DNA of 5,331 bases, taken from NCBI GenBank assembly GCA_003266145.1, contig MVJJ01000193.1, positions 1-5,331 of the forward strand, in the 5' to 3' direction. The first letter of the stretch is position 1, and each line of letters starts with the position of its first letter. The DNA comes from Methanosphaera sp. SHI613. Lineage in GTDB: Archaea > Methanobacteriota > Methanobacteria > Methanobacteriales > Methanobacteriaceae. Made by a program: the position numbers and the translations under genes. Below, in pieces: positions 5,236-5,331 of the stretch. The notes below the pieces were generated by a model, which did not search any database, was not told the origin of the DNA, and was given only the letters and a program-made list of their open reading frames with translations.

Positions 5236-5331
5236 TTTAGCTGTTATTTTTACTTTTTTGCTACCTGCTTTGTAGTATTTGTTACCTGCAAACTTGATTT
5301 TAGCATTGTATTTGCCTTTTTTGGTTAATTT
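5233..5331 (-). CDS. C-terminal end of another Ig-repeat surface protein (partial)
   Basis: The last 32 codons of a minus-strand gene that starts outside the window, ending in TAG at 5235-5233. The residues begin KLTKKGKYNAKIKFAGNKYY and end KKVKITAK. They align without gaps to the last 33 residues of the downstream 635-aa protein (KLTKKGTYTGTVKFAGSKYF and onward), with identity at the KLTKKG, KFAG, KY and SKKVKI positions. It is therefore the final strands of a Lys-rich Ig-like repeat in a paralogous adhesin-like protein. As in its neighbour, no membrane anchor follows the last repeat. The N-terminal architecture cannot be seen. Confidence 0.75.
   Translation of the reverse strand, partial: KLTKKGKYNAKIKFAGNKYYKAGSKKVKITAK

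Overview
The window looks like a piece of a gut or rumen methanogen genome, most likely Methanobrevibacter or a close relative. The DNA is AT-rich, the promoters carry archaeal TATA-like boxes, and two large secreted proteins plus the edge of a third have the layout of Methanobrevibacter adhesin-like proteins: signal peptide, Asn-rich parallel beta-helix, Lys-rich Ig-like repeats or a C-terminal membrane anchor. The genus is inferred from protein style and was not tested by a search.

Left edge (1-102, + strand): the last 33 codons of a protein whose end matches MalY/PatB-type PLP-dependent C-S lyases. From 103 to 753 lies a gene-poor stretch between convergent genes. It holds a small orphan open frame (160-282), a striking promoter-operator block in which two copies of a 19-bp palindromic motif flank a TATA box (289-341), a frameshifted remnant of the C-terminus of a DUF4143-type AAA ATPase (348-535), a 17-bp-arm inverted repeat (575-633) and a terminator-like hairpin (680-707).

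The rest is a tandem, all-minus-strand array of surface-protein genes. In transcription order it runs: the 3' end of an Ig-repeat protein (5233-5331), a 635-aa beta-helix plus three-Ig-repeat protein without a membrane anchor (3142-5049), and a 738-aa beta-helix protein with a Ser/Gly-rich stalk and a C-terminal membrane anchor (754-2970). The proteins are probably displayed on or in the pseudomurein wall. Each gene has its own hairpin terminator and, where visible, its own promoter, so they are probably separate transcription units despite the tandem layout.

No clearly new enzyme system is visible. The most interesting unexplained signals are intergenic: related inverted repeats (cores TTTATTTATT / AATAAATAAA, 23-24-nt loops) just upstream of the promoters of both complete surface-protein genes, a similarly built repeat at the far end of the array, and the orphan double operator in front of a dead gene.
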